Below are positions 20,651 to 31,100 of a DNA stretch of 64,000 nt, piece after piece (position 1 is the first letter of the stretch; each line of letters starts with the position of its first letter). Under the pieces are notes generated by a model. That model made no database searches and was not told where the DNA came from. It saw only the letters and a list, made by a program, of their open reading frames with translations. A program made the position numbers and the translations under genes. This DNA is from Phocaeicola paurosaccharolyticus JCM 15092 (GTDB lineage: Bacteria; Bacteroidota; Bacteroidia; Bacteroidales; Bacteroidaceae). The stretch lies in contig NZ_BAJR01000004.1 in assembly GCF_000613805.1 (NCBI RefSeq), positions 1-64,000 of the forward strand, given 5' to 3'.

Positions 20651-22999
20651 TTAATAGAAAAGCTGTTCTCCTGTAACATAGGCAAAATTTTTCTCACCAG
20701 CTTTTTTTATTTTTACTGAGCCGTCGTTCCACATTGATGGCCAACCGCCCATTATATGTCCGAGAAATATAACTTTAATCTCATGAAGACCTTTAGCTAA
20801 AGCCATAGATGAGTCCTTTCGACTGAATCGTTTAACTTCACCTTCATTGTTGATAAGAAGTTTACCATCAATCCATACCTGCTCGTTTTCAGATGAGAAG
20901 TAATATACTCCATCTTCAGGTATGTTGATATATCCGGTAGCTATAGCACTGTATTGTTCTACCCCACGCATGCTTTCAGATGACTCAACTTGTGAACGGA
21001 TCTCTTTCAACTCCTTTATATTCATCTTTTTCCAATCCTTAGCATTGTCAAGTTCGCTACTCTTGAAATAAGTACCCATTGTCATTTTCATATTAAGACC
21101 ATTACCTTGCGTCTTAACCAGAGATGCAGGTGATAAATTCTGTTTCTCGACAGTTATATTACGAGTAGGTCCCATCTTTCCTGATGGTAGGAGAGTGCGT
21201 ATCTTTAAGATTTTCGACTCGCTAATTTTTATTGGGCCACTATATTTAGCAGATCTTATATTAGGCTCCGTTCCATCAAGTGTGTAAACCATATCGTAAG
21301 GGCGTGTTGTCTTGAACTCCAAGTCAACATTGTCTGTGAATGCAACAAAGTTGCAAGATCCATTAAGTTGTTCCGGATAAGGTATGTGGTAGTTTATACC
21401 ATGACCATCAAGACGTATCTGCGCATCATTTATTCTACGTTCAAAATCCTTATAATCTTTATTGCCAAGGTCTGTCCATGCTATTTCGGATACAGCAAGA
21501 AGTCGTGGGTACATTCTGTACTCCATGATATCTGTATTGTACATATACTCTGACCAGTTGTTACATTGAACACCCTTTACGAAATGCTCTTTGTTCATTG
21601 ACTTAAGTGTATCAGGCACCGGATTGTAGCTATATACTTTCTCTAGAGTTGTGAATCCACCTATTGCAACCGGCTCATTATTACGGTCTCCTTGGTATGT
21701 ATCAAGATACATACCATTACCTCCTGGAGTCATTATAACATCATGGTTTTGTAGAGCAGCTTCAATGCCTCCCTGTTCACCTCTCCAAGACATAACAGTA
21801 GCATTTGAACTTAATCCTCCTTCAAGTATTTCATCCCAGCCGATAATCTTCTTACCATATTTGGCAAGAATATTTTCCATTCTGCCGATAACATAGCTCT
21901 GAAGTCTCTCTTCGGCAGTATGTTTATTGTCAGCTGTTAGGTTCTCAGCTTTTATTCTAGCTTGGCATTTTTCGCAATTCTTCCAACTTGACTTAGGACA
22001 CTCGTCACCACCGATATGGAAGTAAGTACCAGGGAATAGAGGTACCATCTCTTTAATTACATCCTCAAGGAAAGTGAACATATCCTCTTTACCTGGACAC
22101 ATAACAATATCTTCAACTCCCCAAATAATTCTAGGAGTGGTATCTTCACCTTTACATGAAAGATGAGGATATGCTGATATTGCAGCTAATTCATGACCAG
22201 GAGTCTCAAGTTCAGGGATAACAGTTATAAATCTTTCGGAAGCATATTTTACTATATCTTTAATCTCTTCTTGAGTATAATATCCTTTATATTCTGTTCC
22301 TTCACCATCAATTCTACTAGAACCGATCTCTGTTAGTTTAGGATATTTCTTAATTTCAATTCTCCACCCTTGGTCATCAGTAAGATGGAAATGCATTGTA
22401 TTCATCTTGAACAGTGCCATTACGTCGAGCTGTTTCTTTACATTTTCAACTGGAATAAAGTGGCGGCATGGATCAAGCATAACTCCACGATAGCCAAATC
22501 TTGGTTCATCATTTATTGTTACGCAAGGAGCGCTCCAATCGATATTAGTTTGTAGAATGTTGCTCTCCACTTGAGGGGGGAGTAACTGCATGAAACTTTG
22601 CATACCGTAGAACAAACCTTTAGGAGTTTTAGCAAGTACAGAAACACCTTTAGGAGTAACAGAAAGTTTGTACTGATCCTCTTTGTACATCAATTTGGGA
22701 TTCATGATAAGAGAAATATTACCAGTTTTTTCTTTCTCTGTGAAATTGAAGTCATAGCCGGTAGAAGCCTGTAACTTAGAAGCAAATAGTTCAGCAATAA
22801 TCTTACCCTCTGAAGTATTAGAATAGATTGAATTAGCGTTGACTAATTTGAACTTTCCTTTTTGTTTCTCGACGGAAGTAGGTTTAGGGATAATGTTAAT
22901 GTCGTTGTTACTTGTTAACTGTGATGTGCTTGAACTTGCTTTTGAGCCAAACACATTAAGTAATAAAGTTGCGCAGACCATCAAAATAAATTTTTTCAT
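20651..22999 (-). CDS. secreted beta-N-acetylhexosaminidase (GH20)
   Basis: A 782-aa exoglycosidase that removes terminal GlcNAc/GalNAc from glycans using substrate-assisted catalysis. The signal peptide covers residues 1 to about 21. The GH20b N-terminal domain (IIPKPTSVEKQKGKFKL) precedes the catalytic barrel: GYRGVMLDPCRHFIPVENVK near residue 165, LTDDQGWRIEIKKYPKL, and the catalytic Asp-Glu pair in YFHIGGDECPKSSW near residue 325; WDEILEGG follows near residue 384. A C-terminal chitobiase-like/PA14-like beta-sandwich (YYFSSENEQVWIDGKLLINN near residue 710) completes it. It likely acts on host or dietary glycans in the periplasm. Monocistronic. Confidence 0.95.
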   Translation of the reverse strand: MKKFILMVCATLLLNVFGSKASSSTSQLTSNNDINIIPKPTSVEKQKGKFKLVNANSIYSNTSEGKIIAELFASKLQASTGYDFNFTEKEKTGNISLIMNPKLMYKEDQYKLSVTPKGVSVLAKTPKGLFYGMQSFMQLLPPQVESNILQTNIDWSAPCVTINDEPRFGYRGVMLDPCRHFIPVENVKKQLDVMALFKMNTMHFHLTDDQGWRIEIKKYPKLTEIGSSRIDGEGTEYKGYYTQEEIKDIVKYASERFITVIPELETPGHELAAISAYPHLSCKGEDTTPRIIWGVEDIVMCPGKEDMFTFLEDVIKEMVPLFPGTYFHIGGDECPKSSWKNCEKCQARIKAENLTADNKHTAEERLQSYVIGRMENILAKYGKKIIGWDEILEGGLSSNATVMSWRGEQGGIEAALQNHDVIMTPGGNGMYLDTYQGDRNNEPVAIGGFTTLEKVYSYNPVPDTLKSMNKEHFVKGVQCNNWSEYMYNTDIMEYRMYPRLLAVSEIAWTDLGNKDYKDFERRINDAQIRLDGHGINYHIPYPEQLNGSCNFVAFTDNVDLEFKTTRPYDMVYTLDGTEPNIRSAKYSGPIKISESKILKIRTLLPSGKMGPTRNITVEKQNLSPASLVKTQGNGLNMKMTMGTYFKSSELDNAKDWKKMNIKELKEIRSQVESSESMRGVEQYSAIATGYINIPEDGVYYFSSENEQVWIDGKLLINNEGEVKRFSRKDSSMALAKGLHEIKVIFLGHIMGGWPSMWNDGSVKIKKAGEKNFAYVTGEQLFY

Positions 23000-23274
23000 A
23001 AAGAGTTAATATAATAAAGGTTAGTTTTGTAGCCCAATGCTACCATAGCATTTAAATGCAGTGCAATGTAACAATAATATTAATATGCACAAAATAATTA
23101 ATTAACAAGTGCTTATATAATAAAATAATTTAGTATTGTAGGATTACTTGTTGTATACACTTTATATATTTGTGGGGATTGATAATGTTGAAAGCTATAA
23201 TTGAGTTATCCATTTAATAATAAACATATTATTAAAAAACAATTTTAGTTGTTGCTCTTTATTTATTTACGAAA
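23000..23274. other. AT-rich intergenic region
   Basis: About 275 nt between the divergent hexosaminidase and DUF4286 genes. I see no gene, strong hairpin or repeat in it; the DUF4286 promoter begins right after it. Confidence 0.5.
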
Positions 23275-23305
23275 TTTGAATCTTATCTTTTAATGTGTAA
23301 TTTTG
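23275..23305 (+). promoter_or_regulatory. consensus Bacteroidetes promoter of DUF4286-ruvC
   Basis: TTTG at 23275-23278, 19 nt, then TAATTTTG at 23298-23305: a full match to the TTTG-N19-TAnnTTTG consensus, 19 nt upstream of the ATG at 23324. Confidence 0.75.
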
Positions 23306-23323
23306 TTCTTATAAATACAGTTT

Positions 23324-23629
23324 ATGATTATATATAATACTACTTATCAGGTTGATATAAATGATGCCCGTAATTTTGTGATTTGGATAAATGAATCATA
23401 TATACCGGCAGTAATTGAGGATGGAAGACTTAAGAACCCTAGACTTTGTCAGGTGTTAAGTCATAAGGAGGAAGAGAGCGAGTGTTTCACTTTGCAGTGG
23501 GAGGTTGAGAGTTCAGCTGAATTACATAAGTGGCACACAACAATTGGTATGAAACTTAATGAGGATATGATGAAGGTCTTCAAGAATAAAGTTGTAGGTT
23601 TCCCGACATTGATGGAGGTTATAAGGTGA
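23324..23629 (+). CDS. DUF4286 family protein
   Basis: A 101-aa small protein resembling the DUF4286 family of Bacteroidetes, which has a dimeric ferredoxin-like (alpha/beta barrel) look. The start [20 protein letters not shown] and the segment [17 protein letters not shown] fit the family. Function unknown. Its TGA overlaps the GTG start of ruvC (GTGA), so the two are translationally coupled, an association often seen in this phylum. Confidence 0.85.
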   Translation: MIIYNTTYQVDINDARNFVIWINESYIPAVIEDGRLKNPRLCQVLSHKEEESECFTLQWEVESSAELHKWHTTIGMKLNEDMMKVFKNKVVGFPTLMEVIR

Positions 23630-24195
23630 TAAAACCCGTTAAGGAGAAGATTATTCTTGGGATTGATCCAGGTACTACCATTATGGGGTATGGTCTGCTC
23701 GAGATTACCGGTGTCAAGCCTAGGGTGATTACTATGGGGGTTCTTGACCTAAGAAAATATAAAGACCAATATCTTAAGTTGGGAAGGATACTCGAAGGTG
23801 TAACTAGAATAATCGATGCCTATCACCCCGATGAGATGGCTATTGAGGCACCATTCTTTGGAAAAAACGTACAGTCTATGCTTAAGTTAGGCAGAGCTCA
23901 GGGAGTTGCTATTTCTGCTGCCATACATCGTCAGATACCAATAACAGAATATGCTCCTTTGAAGATTAAGATGGCTATAACCGGCAACGGCAAGGCCAGC
24001 AAGGAGCAGGTTGCTGACATGTTGAAAAGAATGCTAAAGATCCCGGAGGAGGAGATTCTCCCATTTATGGATGCAACAGATGGTTTGGCTGCTGCTTATT
24101 GTCATTATCTTCAGATGGGACGTCCTACTACTGATAAGAGTTATTCTAATTGGAAAGACTTCGTCAAAAAGAATCCCGGCAAGATTTCGAAATAA
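23626..24195 (+). CDS. ruvC: Holliday junction resolvase RuvC
   Basis: A 189-aa endonuclease that cuts Holliday junctions with RuvAB. The acidic catalytic tetrad is visible: D14 in [15 protein letters not shown]74 in [11 protein letters not shown], and the C-terminal Asp pair in [15 protein letters not shown] (about residues 147-150). The GTG start at 23626 overlaps the preceding stop. The gene ends 4 nt before the convergent patatin gene. Confidence 0.96.
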   Translation: MIKPVKEKIILGIDPGTTIMGYGLLEITGVKPRVITMGVLDLRKYKDQYLKLGRILEGVTRIIDAYHPDEMAIEAPFFGKNVQSMLKLGRAQGVAISAAIHRQIPITEYAPLKIKMAITGNGKASKEQVADMLKRMLKIPEEEILPFMDATDGLAAAYCHYLQMGRPTTDKSYSNWKDFVKKNPGKISK

Positions 24196-24199
24196 ACTA

Positions 24200-26434
24200 T
24201 CAGAATTTATATCCCAGGTTTATATACATGCTAACCTCATCTGCATGATTGGCATAGTTTAATGATGCCTCTAGTGGGCCGAACATACTATCTATACCAT
24301 AGCATATTCCACATCCGAACATAGTCTTTGAATTAAATAATTCTTTAATCTTATGACCACTGAATGCATAGTTTGTTGTAAATGATAGATAATGTATACT
24401 ACCCATTCTCTGTCTGAACTTCAGCGATCCGATAAGTAGAGAGTTATCCATTATCTCAACATTGTTTATACCTATAAAAGGAAGTTGTTGCTGTAGATAT
24501 TTCTCGGAGATATCTCCACCCATTACGTTCATCTTCGAATATGGTATATCTGCTCCGAATACAAATCTTCCTCCAACGAAAGGCATTATTGAGAAACGAC
24601 TTGATACTGGGATAACACTCTCGAAAGTACCATCGACAGATGAGAAGGGAGTTTTATCATTATATTGTACGAAGTTATCTGTATATAGATGGAATGATCC
24701 CTTAGTAGATATACCCTTTGATGGGAAATATGCTTTATCGAAGGAATCGTAATGCAAATTTACAAAGTAGTCATAGAAGTGCTCGGTCTTTATATCGAAC
24801 ATCTCAATTCCCTCTGTGAACAGTGCCTTGCTGTAGTCATATAGTTCATAACGCAAACCGCCTGTGAACTTTATATTCTTCATCCATAAATCGGTAAAAG
24901 TAGCCTCTACACTATGATATCTGAATGTAGAGTTGTGTGTCTTAATACCATTATTGTAGAAATTAATATCATTATAATTGAATGAATACGAGAAGTTGTA
25001 AAGCTTCAGAGGAGCAGTTTCCACACCATAATTAATCTTTGCCTGAGCCATCTTACCTAAGCGTGCTGTCACAGATAATGACGTTGGAAAGATAGTGTTG
25101 AAGTTGTTTGTGTAGTTTATCAGTATACTTGCTATATCTTCCGAATCGAATCTGAATCCAACGTTAACCATTCTTTCGTGACGTTTGGTAAGATTGAATA
25201 CCAGATTATAACCCCCTTCCTGTGATTGAGGAAGAGTGAATGTAGCACTTGCATATCCCATGTTGGCACAAAGCATTGTTGCCGCTTGCTCAATGACTCT
25301 GACATCTATCTCTGAGTTCTCTTCCAGGTTGCACTCTTTGAGCAACCATTTCTTCTCTCTGATGTGGTAACCGTCGAATATGACTTTCCTTACAAATACC
25401 TTTCTGTCATTTGAGTATGGATATTCATTTGGTGGAGTAGGTATGAATGTGCTGTCAAGGCCTAAAGTTCTCTTCAGTTCAAATAGCGCTTCAAGCTGTT
25501 TATCTCCTGCTTCTCTACCTCTCCTTATCAATGTATCAATAGCCTCAGGAGTAAAGCTGGCAGCAGAATATCCTTTAACATCGACTTTGATGACTACATC
25601 GCTCTGCTTAAGGTTTTTCTTGTACATCTCTTCCCCCATAAGGTTTATCAGCTGCCCAAGTATGCTTGGAGCGGTACCGAGTTCGGATGCCGGTTTTAGG
25701 TTGCTCTGTACATCAATACCTATTATGTAGTCAGCTCCCATAGCTTTTGCCACGTTCACCGGATAGTTATTTATTACACCGCCATCCACCAATACCATGC
25801 TGTCCATTCTAACAGGAGTGAACACGCCCGGAATTGCCATACTTGCTCTCATTGCTTGTGAAAGAACACCGCTGTGAAAGTTTACCTCTTTGCCATTTAC
25901 AATATTATCAGATACGCATGCAAAAGGTACAGGCAGTTTGTTGAAGTCTAGAGAATCGTGATACCCAATAGTTAGTTCGCTGAACAGGTTGTCCAGGTTC
26001 TGTCCCTTGATAAGACCACCTCCTTGAGGTAGTTTCATCTTCATAGCAAAAGGTACGGATATGATATATTTCTCTGCAGTTTCTCTATCCTGAATATTCT
26101 GGTTTACACGTGGAATCCTATCGCTTAACAGCATCGACCAGTTCTGTATTCTTACCATGCTATCCAGCTGTTCCGGAGAGTAGCCTATTGATGAAAGTCC
26201 ACCAATTATTGCTCCCATACTTGTGCCTACATAGTAGTCAATAGGTATTCCGACTTTCTTTATAACCTCAAGAGCCCCTATGTGTGCCATACCTTTAGCT
26301 CCACCACCGCTTAGTACAACAGCAACGGTTGGTCTTTTTTTAGCCTTCTTTGCATAGCATGGGTTTGTGGATATAGAAAAAATCACTAAAGCTAAAAATA
26401 TCACTAATAGGTTTCTCTTTTGCATAATATTCAA
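24200..26434 (-). CDS. patatin-like phospholipase with outer-membrane barrel
   Basis: A 744-aa secreted protein of the PlpD/RssA-like class. Signal peptide residues 1 to about 28 (LLVIFLALVIFSISTNPCYA). The patatin domain has the oxyanion loop VVLSGGGAKGMAHIGALEVI (residues 39-58), the nucleophile GTSMG (Ser near residue 72) and the catalytic dyad Asp in LVDGGVINNYPV near residue 217. A POTRA-like segment (KVFVRKVIFDGYHIREKKW, about residue 345) and a C-terminal 16-strand-type barrel (from about residue 420, ending in INLGYKF with terminal Phe) follow. It probably hydrolyses lipids at the outer membrane. Either ATG 26434 or 26422 could start it. Confidence 0.92.
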   Translation of the reverse strand: MNIMQKRNLLVIFLALVIFSISTNPCYAKKAKKRPTVAVVLSGGGAKGMAHIGALEVIKKVGIPIDYYVGTSMGAIIGGLSSIGYSPEQLDSMVRIQNWSMLLSDRIPRVNQNIQDRETAEKYIISVPFAMKMKLPQGGGLIKGQNLDNLFSELTIGYHDSLDFNKLPVPFACVSDNIVNGKEVNFHSGVLSQAMRASMAIPGVFTPVRMDSMVLVDGGVINNYPVNVAKAMGADYIIGIDVQSNLKPASELGTAPSILGQLINLMGEEMYKKNLKQSDVVIKVDVKGYSAASFTPEAIDTLIRRGREAGDKQLEALFELKRTLGLDSTFIPTPPNEYPYSNDRKVFVRKVIFDGYHIREKKWLLKECNLEENSEIDVRVIEQAATMLCANMGYASATFTLPQSQEGGYNLVFNLTKRHERMVNVGFRFDSEDIASILINYTNNFNTIFPTSLSVTARLGKMAQAKINYGVETAPLKLYNFSYSFNYNDINFYNNGIKTHNSTFRYHSVEATFTDLWMKNIKFTGGLRYELYDYSKALFTEGIEMFDIKTEHFYDYFVNLHYDSFDKAYFPSKGISTKGSFHLYTDNFVQYNDKTPFSSVDGTFESVIPVSSRFSIMPFVGGRFVFGADIPYSKMNVMGGDISEKYLQQQLPFIGINNVEIMDNSLLIGSLKFRQRMGSIHYLSFTTNYAFSGHKIKELFNSKTMFGCGICYGIDSMFGPLEASLNYANHADEVSMYINLGYKF

Positions 26435-26571
26435 TTCACTCTATTTTGGGAACAAATAAACAATAAATAAAGTTCTTAATTCATAAATATAAAAATAATC
26501 TGTAAAATTGAACTAACTAAAAGATTTTTAGAATAACAATATATTGTTGGCAATCTATATCAAATATATCA

Positions 26572-28023
26572 TTATCTATTCTTCTTTAAAACTAATGTAT
26601 GGTCAATAACATTAGGCAACTCTTCCTGGTAATGTGTTACTATGATGAGTGTCTTATTCTTTCTTTTACAGAACGTCTCGATGATATCCTTTACCATACG
26701 TCTGTTTTGCATGTCAAGTCCATGAAGAGGTTCATCGAGTATAAGAAGCTCAGGGTCTTTAACAAAAGCCCTTGCAAGTAGTACAAGTCTCTGTTCTCCA
26801 CTCGAGAGCTTCATAAAATTAATATCTTTCAGCTGCTTTATCCCGAAAATATCCATCCACCATTCACATATTTCAACCTGATCAGGTCTTGGTCTTTTGT
26901 AGAGTCCTACAGAGTCGTGCAATCCACTTGCCACAATCTCAATGGATGGTATATTCTTTAGGTATGCTCTATGCATCTCCGGGCTTACATATCCTATATG
27001 TTTCTTAATGTCCCAAATGCTCTCTCCGGTTCCCCTTTTGTTGCCGAATAGTGATATGTCGCATGCGTAGCTTTGAGGATTGTCAGCACAGATCAGACTG
27101 AGAAGTGTTGATTTCCCTGCGCCATTCTCACCCATAAGAGCCCATCTCTCTCCACAGTTCACCTGCAAGTTCAACTCTTTTAGAATTGTCCTATCACCGT
27201 ACTTTATAGATACCTTGTTCAGATTTACTATCTCTTCGCTATGATACTCATCGTTGGTATATGGCAAATTTATTATAGCCTCCTCTTTCTCTTTGCTCAG
27301 GATATGATTGTCAACAGCCTTTTTTCCTGATAGGTACTTTTGCAGCTCCTCTTTTTCACCGCATAATCTATCTTTTACTTCAACTACATGAGTTATGAAC
27401 TCAGGTATTTCGTCAGTTTTTGATAGCACAAGTATAATCTGAAGTGATGTCATCTCTATAAGTTTACCCATAAGGTCATGCAGCAGTTTACGGGTAGGAG
27501 AATCGAGCCCAATGAAAGGGTTATCCATAATCAGCACCCTTGGATTGGTTAATATTGTTTTTGTCAGTTGGAACTTTCTCATTTCACCGCTTGAGAGTAG
27601 TATGATATGTTTATCAAGCATCTGCTCAATACCGAAGAGACTGTAAAGAGTATCTTTTATCTCGTTATCCTCGGTTTGTGGAAGCAGTTCTTTAACAAGC
27701 GGAGTGCTGTCATTGTCCTGCGAGTTCCATCTCTGTTGGTAGTAGTAATTGCCGTCAGCATCACCGTATGAATCTCTGAAGGTGATATATTTTAAATTGT
27801 CATAAGCCATATTCGATGTAGATGGATAGAAATCATATTCCACCTCGTTCATCAGCATCGGATATCGTCCTGTTATTGTATCTACAAGAAGTGATTTGCC
27901 GGCTCCGTTATTTCCTACAATGGCTATATTCTCATTATCACAAAGAGTAAAATTTATTGGTTCTTTCATCCTATAGAGAGGATGTCTTGTTATTCCGTTT
28001 TCAATATTAATAATATTTCTCAT
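26572..28023 (-). CDS. double-domain ABC ATPase (ModF-like)
   Basis: A 483-aa soluble protein with two ABC cassettes. First: Walker A GNNGAGKSLLVD, signature LSSGEMRKFQLT, Walker B VLIMDNPFIG. Second: Walker A GENGAGKSTLLS, signature LSSGEQRLVLLARAF, Walker B LLILDEPLHGLD, H-loop IIVTHYQEELP. No membrane segments. The layout is that of ModF/YjjK-like proteins linked to molybdate transport or unknown roles, rather than of the translation-factor ABC-F group, whose long inter-domain linker is absent. I start at ATG 28023, because the frame's earlier start (28053) falls in a -7 promoter box. Confidence 0.88.
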   Translation of the reverse strand: MRNIINIENGITRHPLYRMKEPINFTLCDNENIAIVGNNGAGKSLLVDTITGRYPMLMNEVEYDFYPSTSNMAYDNLKYITFRDSYGDADGNYYYQQRWNSQDNDSTPLVKELLPQTEDNEIKDTLYSLFGIEQMLDKHIILLSSGEMRKFQLTKTILTNPRVLIMDNPFIGLDSPTRKLLHDLMGKLIEMTSLQIILVLSKTDEIPEFITHVVEVKDRLCGEKEELQKYLSGKKAVDNHILSKEKEEAIINLPYTNDEYHSEEIVNLNKVSIKYGDRTILKELNLQVNCGERWALMGENGAGKSTLLSLICADNPQSYACDISLFGNKRGTGESIWDIKKHIGYVSPEMHRAYLKNIPSIEIVASGLHDSVGLYKRPRPDQVEICEWWMDIFGIKQLKDINFMKLSSGEQRLVLLARAFVKDPELLILDEPLHGLDMQNRRMVKDIIETFCKRKNKTLIIVTHYQEELPNVIDHTLVLKKNR

Positions 28024-28050
28024 CAGTAATACCTTTTTGTCAACTTTTTG

Positions 28051-28058
28051 CAAAGATA
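28051..28058 (-). promoter_or_regulatory. -7 box upstream of the ABC ATPase
   Basis: Minus strand reads TATCTTTG, a TAnnTTTG match, 27 nt before the ATG at 28023. It forms a divergent promoter pair with 28111-28118. Confidence 0.5.
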
Positions 28059-28110
28059 TTAAACATCTTCATTTTGGCCTCCATATTATTACAAAATGAA
28101 AATAATATTG

Positions 28111-28118
28111 TACATTTG
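28111..28118 (+). promoter_or_regulatory. -7 box upstream of the tandem kinase gene
   Basis: TACATTTG matches TAnnTTTG, 34 nt before the ATG at 28153. No -33 TTTG at the usual distance. Confidence 0.5.
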
Positions 28119-28152
28119 TAATATACTCGTAAGAAAATCTTAAGAAACAGAT

Positions 28153-31100
28153 ATGAGGCGTAAATATTTTTCTCCTCCAGTTCTATTGATGTTGTTCATC
28201 ACATTAAGCACTTTTTTTTCTTGTAATAGAGATTCACAAGTAAAAGAGAGAGCTATGGTTGATTCACTGAACAACTACTCATATCGCATGCATTACAAGA
28301 ATCTAAACCTCTCTCTGAAGGCAGCATCTGATGCCTACAAGTTGTCTACCAACTATCCTTCCGGAAGAGCAGAGGCTTTGAATAATCTTGGCTTCGTAAA
28401 CTTTATGAGGATGGATTTTGAAAAGTCGGAACAGTTTCTGAAACAGGTATACAACGAGAGCAATAATGAGATAGAGAACTTGATTGCTGATATAAATCTG
28501 ATGAAGATATATCAGCGTACAGCTTTGAATAAAGACTTTTATGACTACCGAAACAGTGCATTGCGACGTTTTAAAAGAATAGATGATGATATAAAAACCA
28601 TTACCTCTCAACATGATATTGACCGACTGAACTATGCTCGTTCGGAGTTTTATATTACCTCATCAATATATTACTATTACCTTCAGCAGGATGAATTGTC
28701 TGTTGAGTCAATAAATGAGATTAAGGTTGACTATACCCTTGCATCAGATACTGCTCAATATCTTTATTACTACTACATGATAGGTTCAGGAGGACTTTAT
28801 CAGGCGAGCAGTTATGATGATATAGTTATTGGAGAGTTCAATTATCTTATCGACTGTCTCAAGTTAAGTAAGGATAATGGGTATATCTATTTTGAAGCTA
28901 ACTCATCGCAGGCTATTGCTGAGCTGTTGAAAGACAAGAAGAATTATAATATCATAATGAGAAGAGACCCAGGTCTAATCAGAATGATTAACAGAGATAG
29001 TCTTTCATGGCAGGATCTAACTTTGCAGTTTGCTAATCAGGCATTGAAGATGTTCAAAAAGTATGGTGACTGGTATCAGATATCAGGTACATATCGTACC
29101 CTTGCTTCATATTACAATGAGTTAGGTGAGTATGATAAAGGACTGGAAAATCTATCTGTTGCTTTGGATTATGTAAATATGCATCATCAGAAGTATTATG
29201 GTCTTAAAGATAGTACAGACCATTTGAGCACGTTCATTCCTATGGATACTATAACCACAGAGCTGGAATGGATAAACAAACAAGGTATAAAGACTGTCCC
29301 CGAGTGGATTGCCCGTCTTCGTGAACAGCTAAGTGTTACTTATGCTGCAATAGGAATGAAGCCGGAATCAGACTATAACAGAAACATATATCTCGATATA
29401 CTTGATTATACCCGCCAGGATAAAGAACTTGAGAGCAGGTATAAGCTTTTGGAATATGAGTCTGAACTATTGACAGGTATGCTTATAATTGTCGTATTAG
29501 GCATAATATTTATAATAATACTTCTATATCTAATAAGTAGAAGATGGAAGAAGAAAAATGCCATATACATTGATAAATTAAAGAAGACAATTGATGTTTG
29601 CCGTAAGATAACTGCTTCTGTTCCATCAGATATTTCGGACTATGAAGGTATTTTATCTTGTATAAATAGTTCTGTAGGAGATGAGATTAAGGAGATTATT
29701 GGCTGCGATTATTTCCGACTTCTTATTAAAGATGAGGAGAAAGATGTACCTGTTTCAGATATCTCTCTGTCATATCCTATTATCGACTCTGATTCTAATG
29801 AGGCAATAGGAGAGGTTTATATAGCAAGTAAGAAGAAGATAAATAAGGAGGACAAGAGTCTTATCAATATTGTCTTGCCATATATCTTTTGGACTATAGA
29901 CAATGGTTCTACATTTATCTCTTTAGGTGATGAAAGGATGAGGCTCGAAAAGGAAAAATATGTATATCAGCAACATATCATTGAGAATAAGAGACAGAAT
30001 ATTGTAAAGAAGGCTTCACTGTTTGTTGTAACAGGCATCACACCATTTATTGACAGAATTATAAACGAGAGCGGTAAGCTGTTGCAGCCATCTGTTTATG
30101 ATAATAGTTCGGTAAGGAGAGAGAAACTACAATATATAGATGAACTTATAACTAAGATAAACGACTACAATGATATCATTGCCGCCTGGATTAAAATGCG
30201 TCAGGGGACTCTTTCACTGAATATCGAGAACTTCGAACTAAGTTCACTCTTTGATGTGGTAGAGAAGGGTAGACGTACTTTCGAGTTGAGGAAACAGACT
30301 CTTGAGGTAACACAGAATGATTTTGTTGTAAAAGCAGATAAGGCTCTTACCCTCTTCATGATAAATACTTTAGCCGAAAATGCCAGGAAATATACTCCTG
30401 CAAATGGCAAGATATCTCTTTATGCCACACAAACAGAAGATTATGTTGAAATCTCTGTAGAAGATAATGGGCCTGGCATATCTAAAGAGGATGTATCTCA
30501 GATACTTGATGAGAAGATTTACGACTCCAGCAATATTGGAATGAGCACAAGTGCTGACAAGGAGGGGTTGAAACAGAATAAAGGATCAGGCTTCGGACTG
30601 ATGAACTGTAAAGGTATTATCGAAAAGTATAAGAAGACAAACGAAATATTTCGTGTATGCAAGTTTGATATTGATAGCACTCTTGGAAAAGGAAGCCGAT
30701 TCTATTTCCGTTTGCCTAAGGGAATTCTGAAGAAGTTTACGATGATACTTCTGCTTGTCTCATTCTGTTATGGATGTGGAGTGAAGCGTCCTGATAAAAT
30801 ATCAAACAGAAAGGTCATTGAGGCAAAATCGGAGAAATATGACAGCCTTCTATATATTGCAAATCAGTATGCATATAAAGTATACAACAGCAACGTAAAT
30901 AGATATTATAGTGATGCAGTACTTTATGCTGATAGTGCACTTTATTATCTAAACGAGCATTATAGTAGATATGGTTCACCAAAAGGTCCATTCATGAGAA
31001 TCACGGGACAGGGCGTTCCTTCTGAACTTAAATGGCTCGAAAAAGGTTTTGATACAGACTATTATGCTGTACTCGATTTAAGAAATGAGATTGCTGTAGC

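Noticed and set aside
23000-23274. Possible small RNA between GH20 and DUF4286 genes
   Set aside because: No paired promoter and terminator; nothing supports a transcript.
28303-28614. Minus-strand frame of 103 codons under the kinase gene
   Set aside because: Antisense shadow of strongly coding TPR-like sequence.
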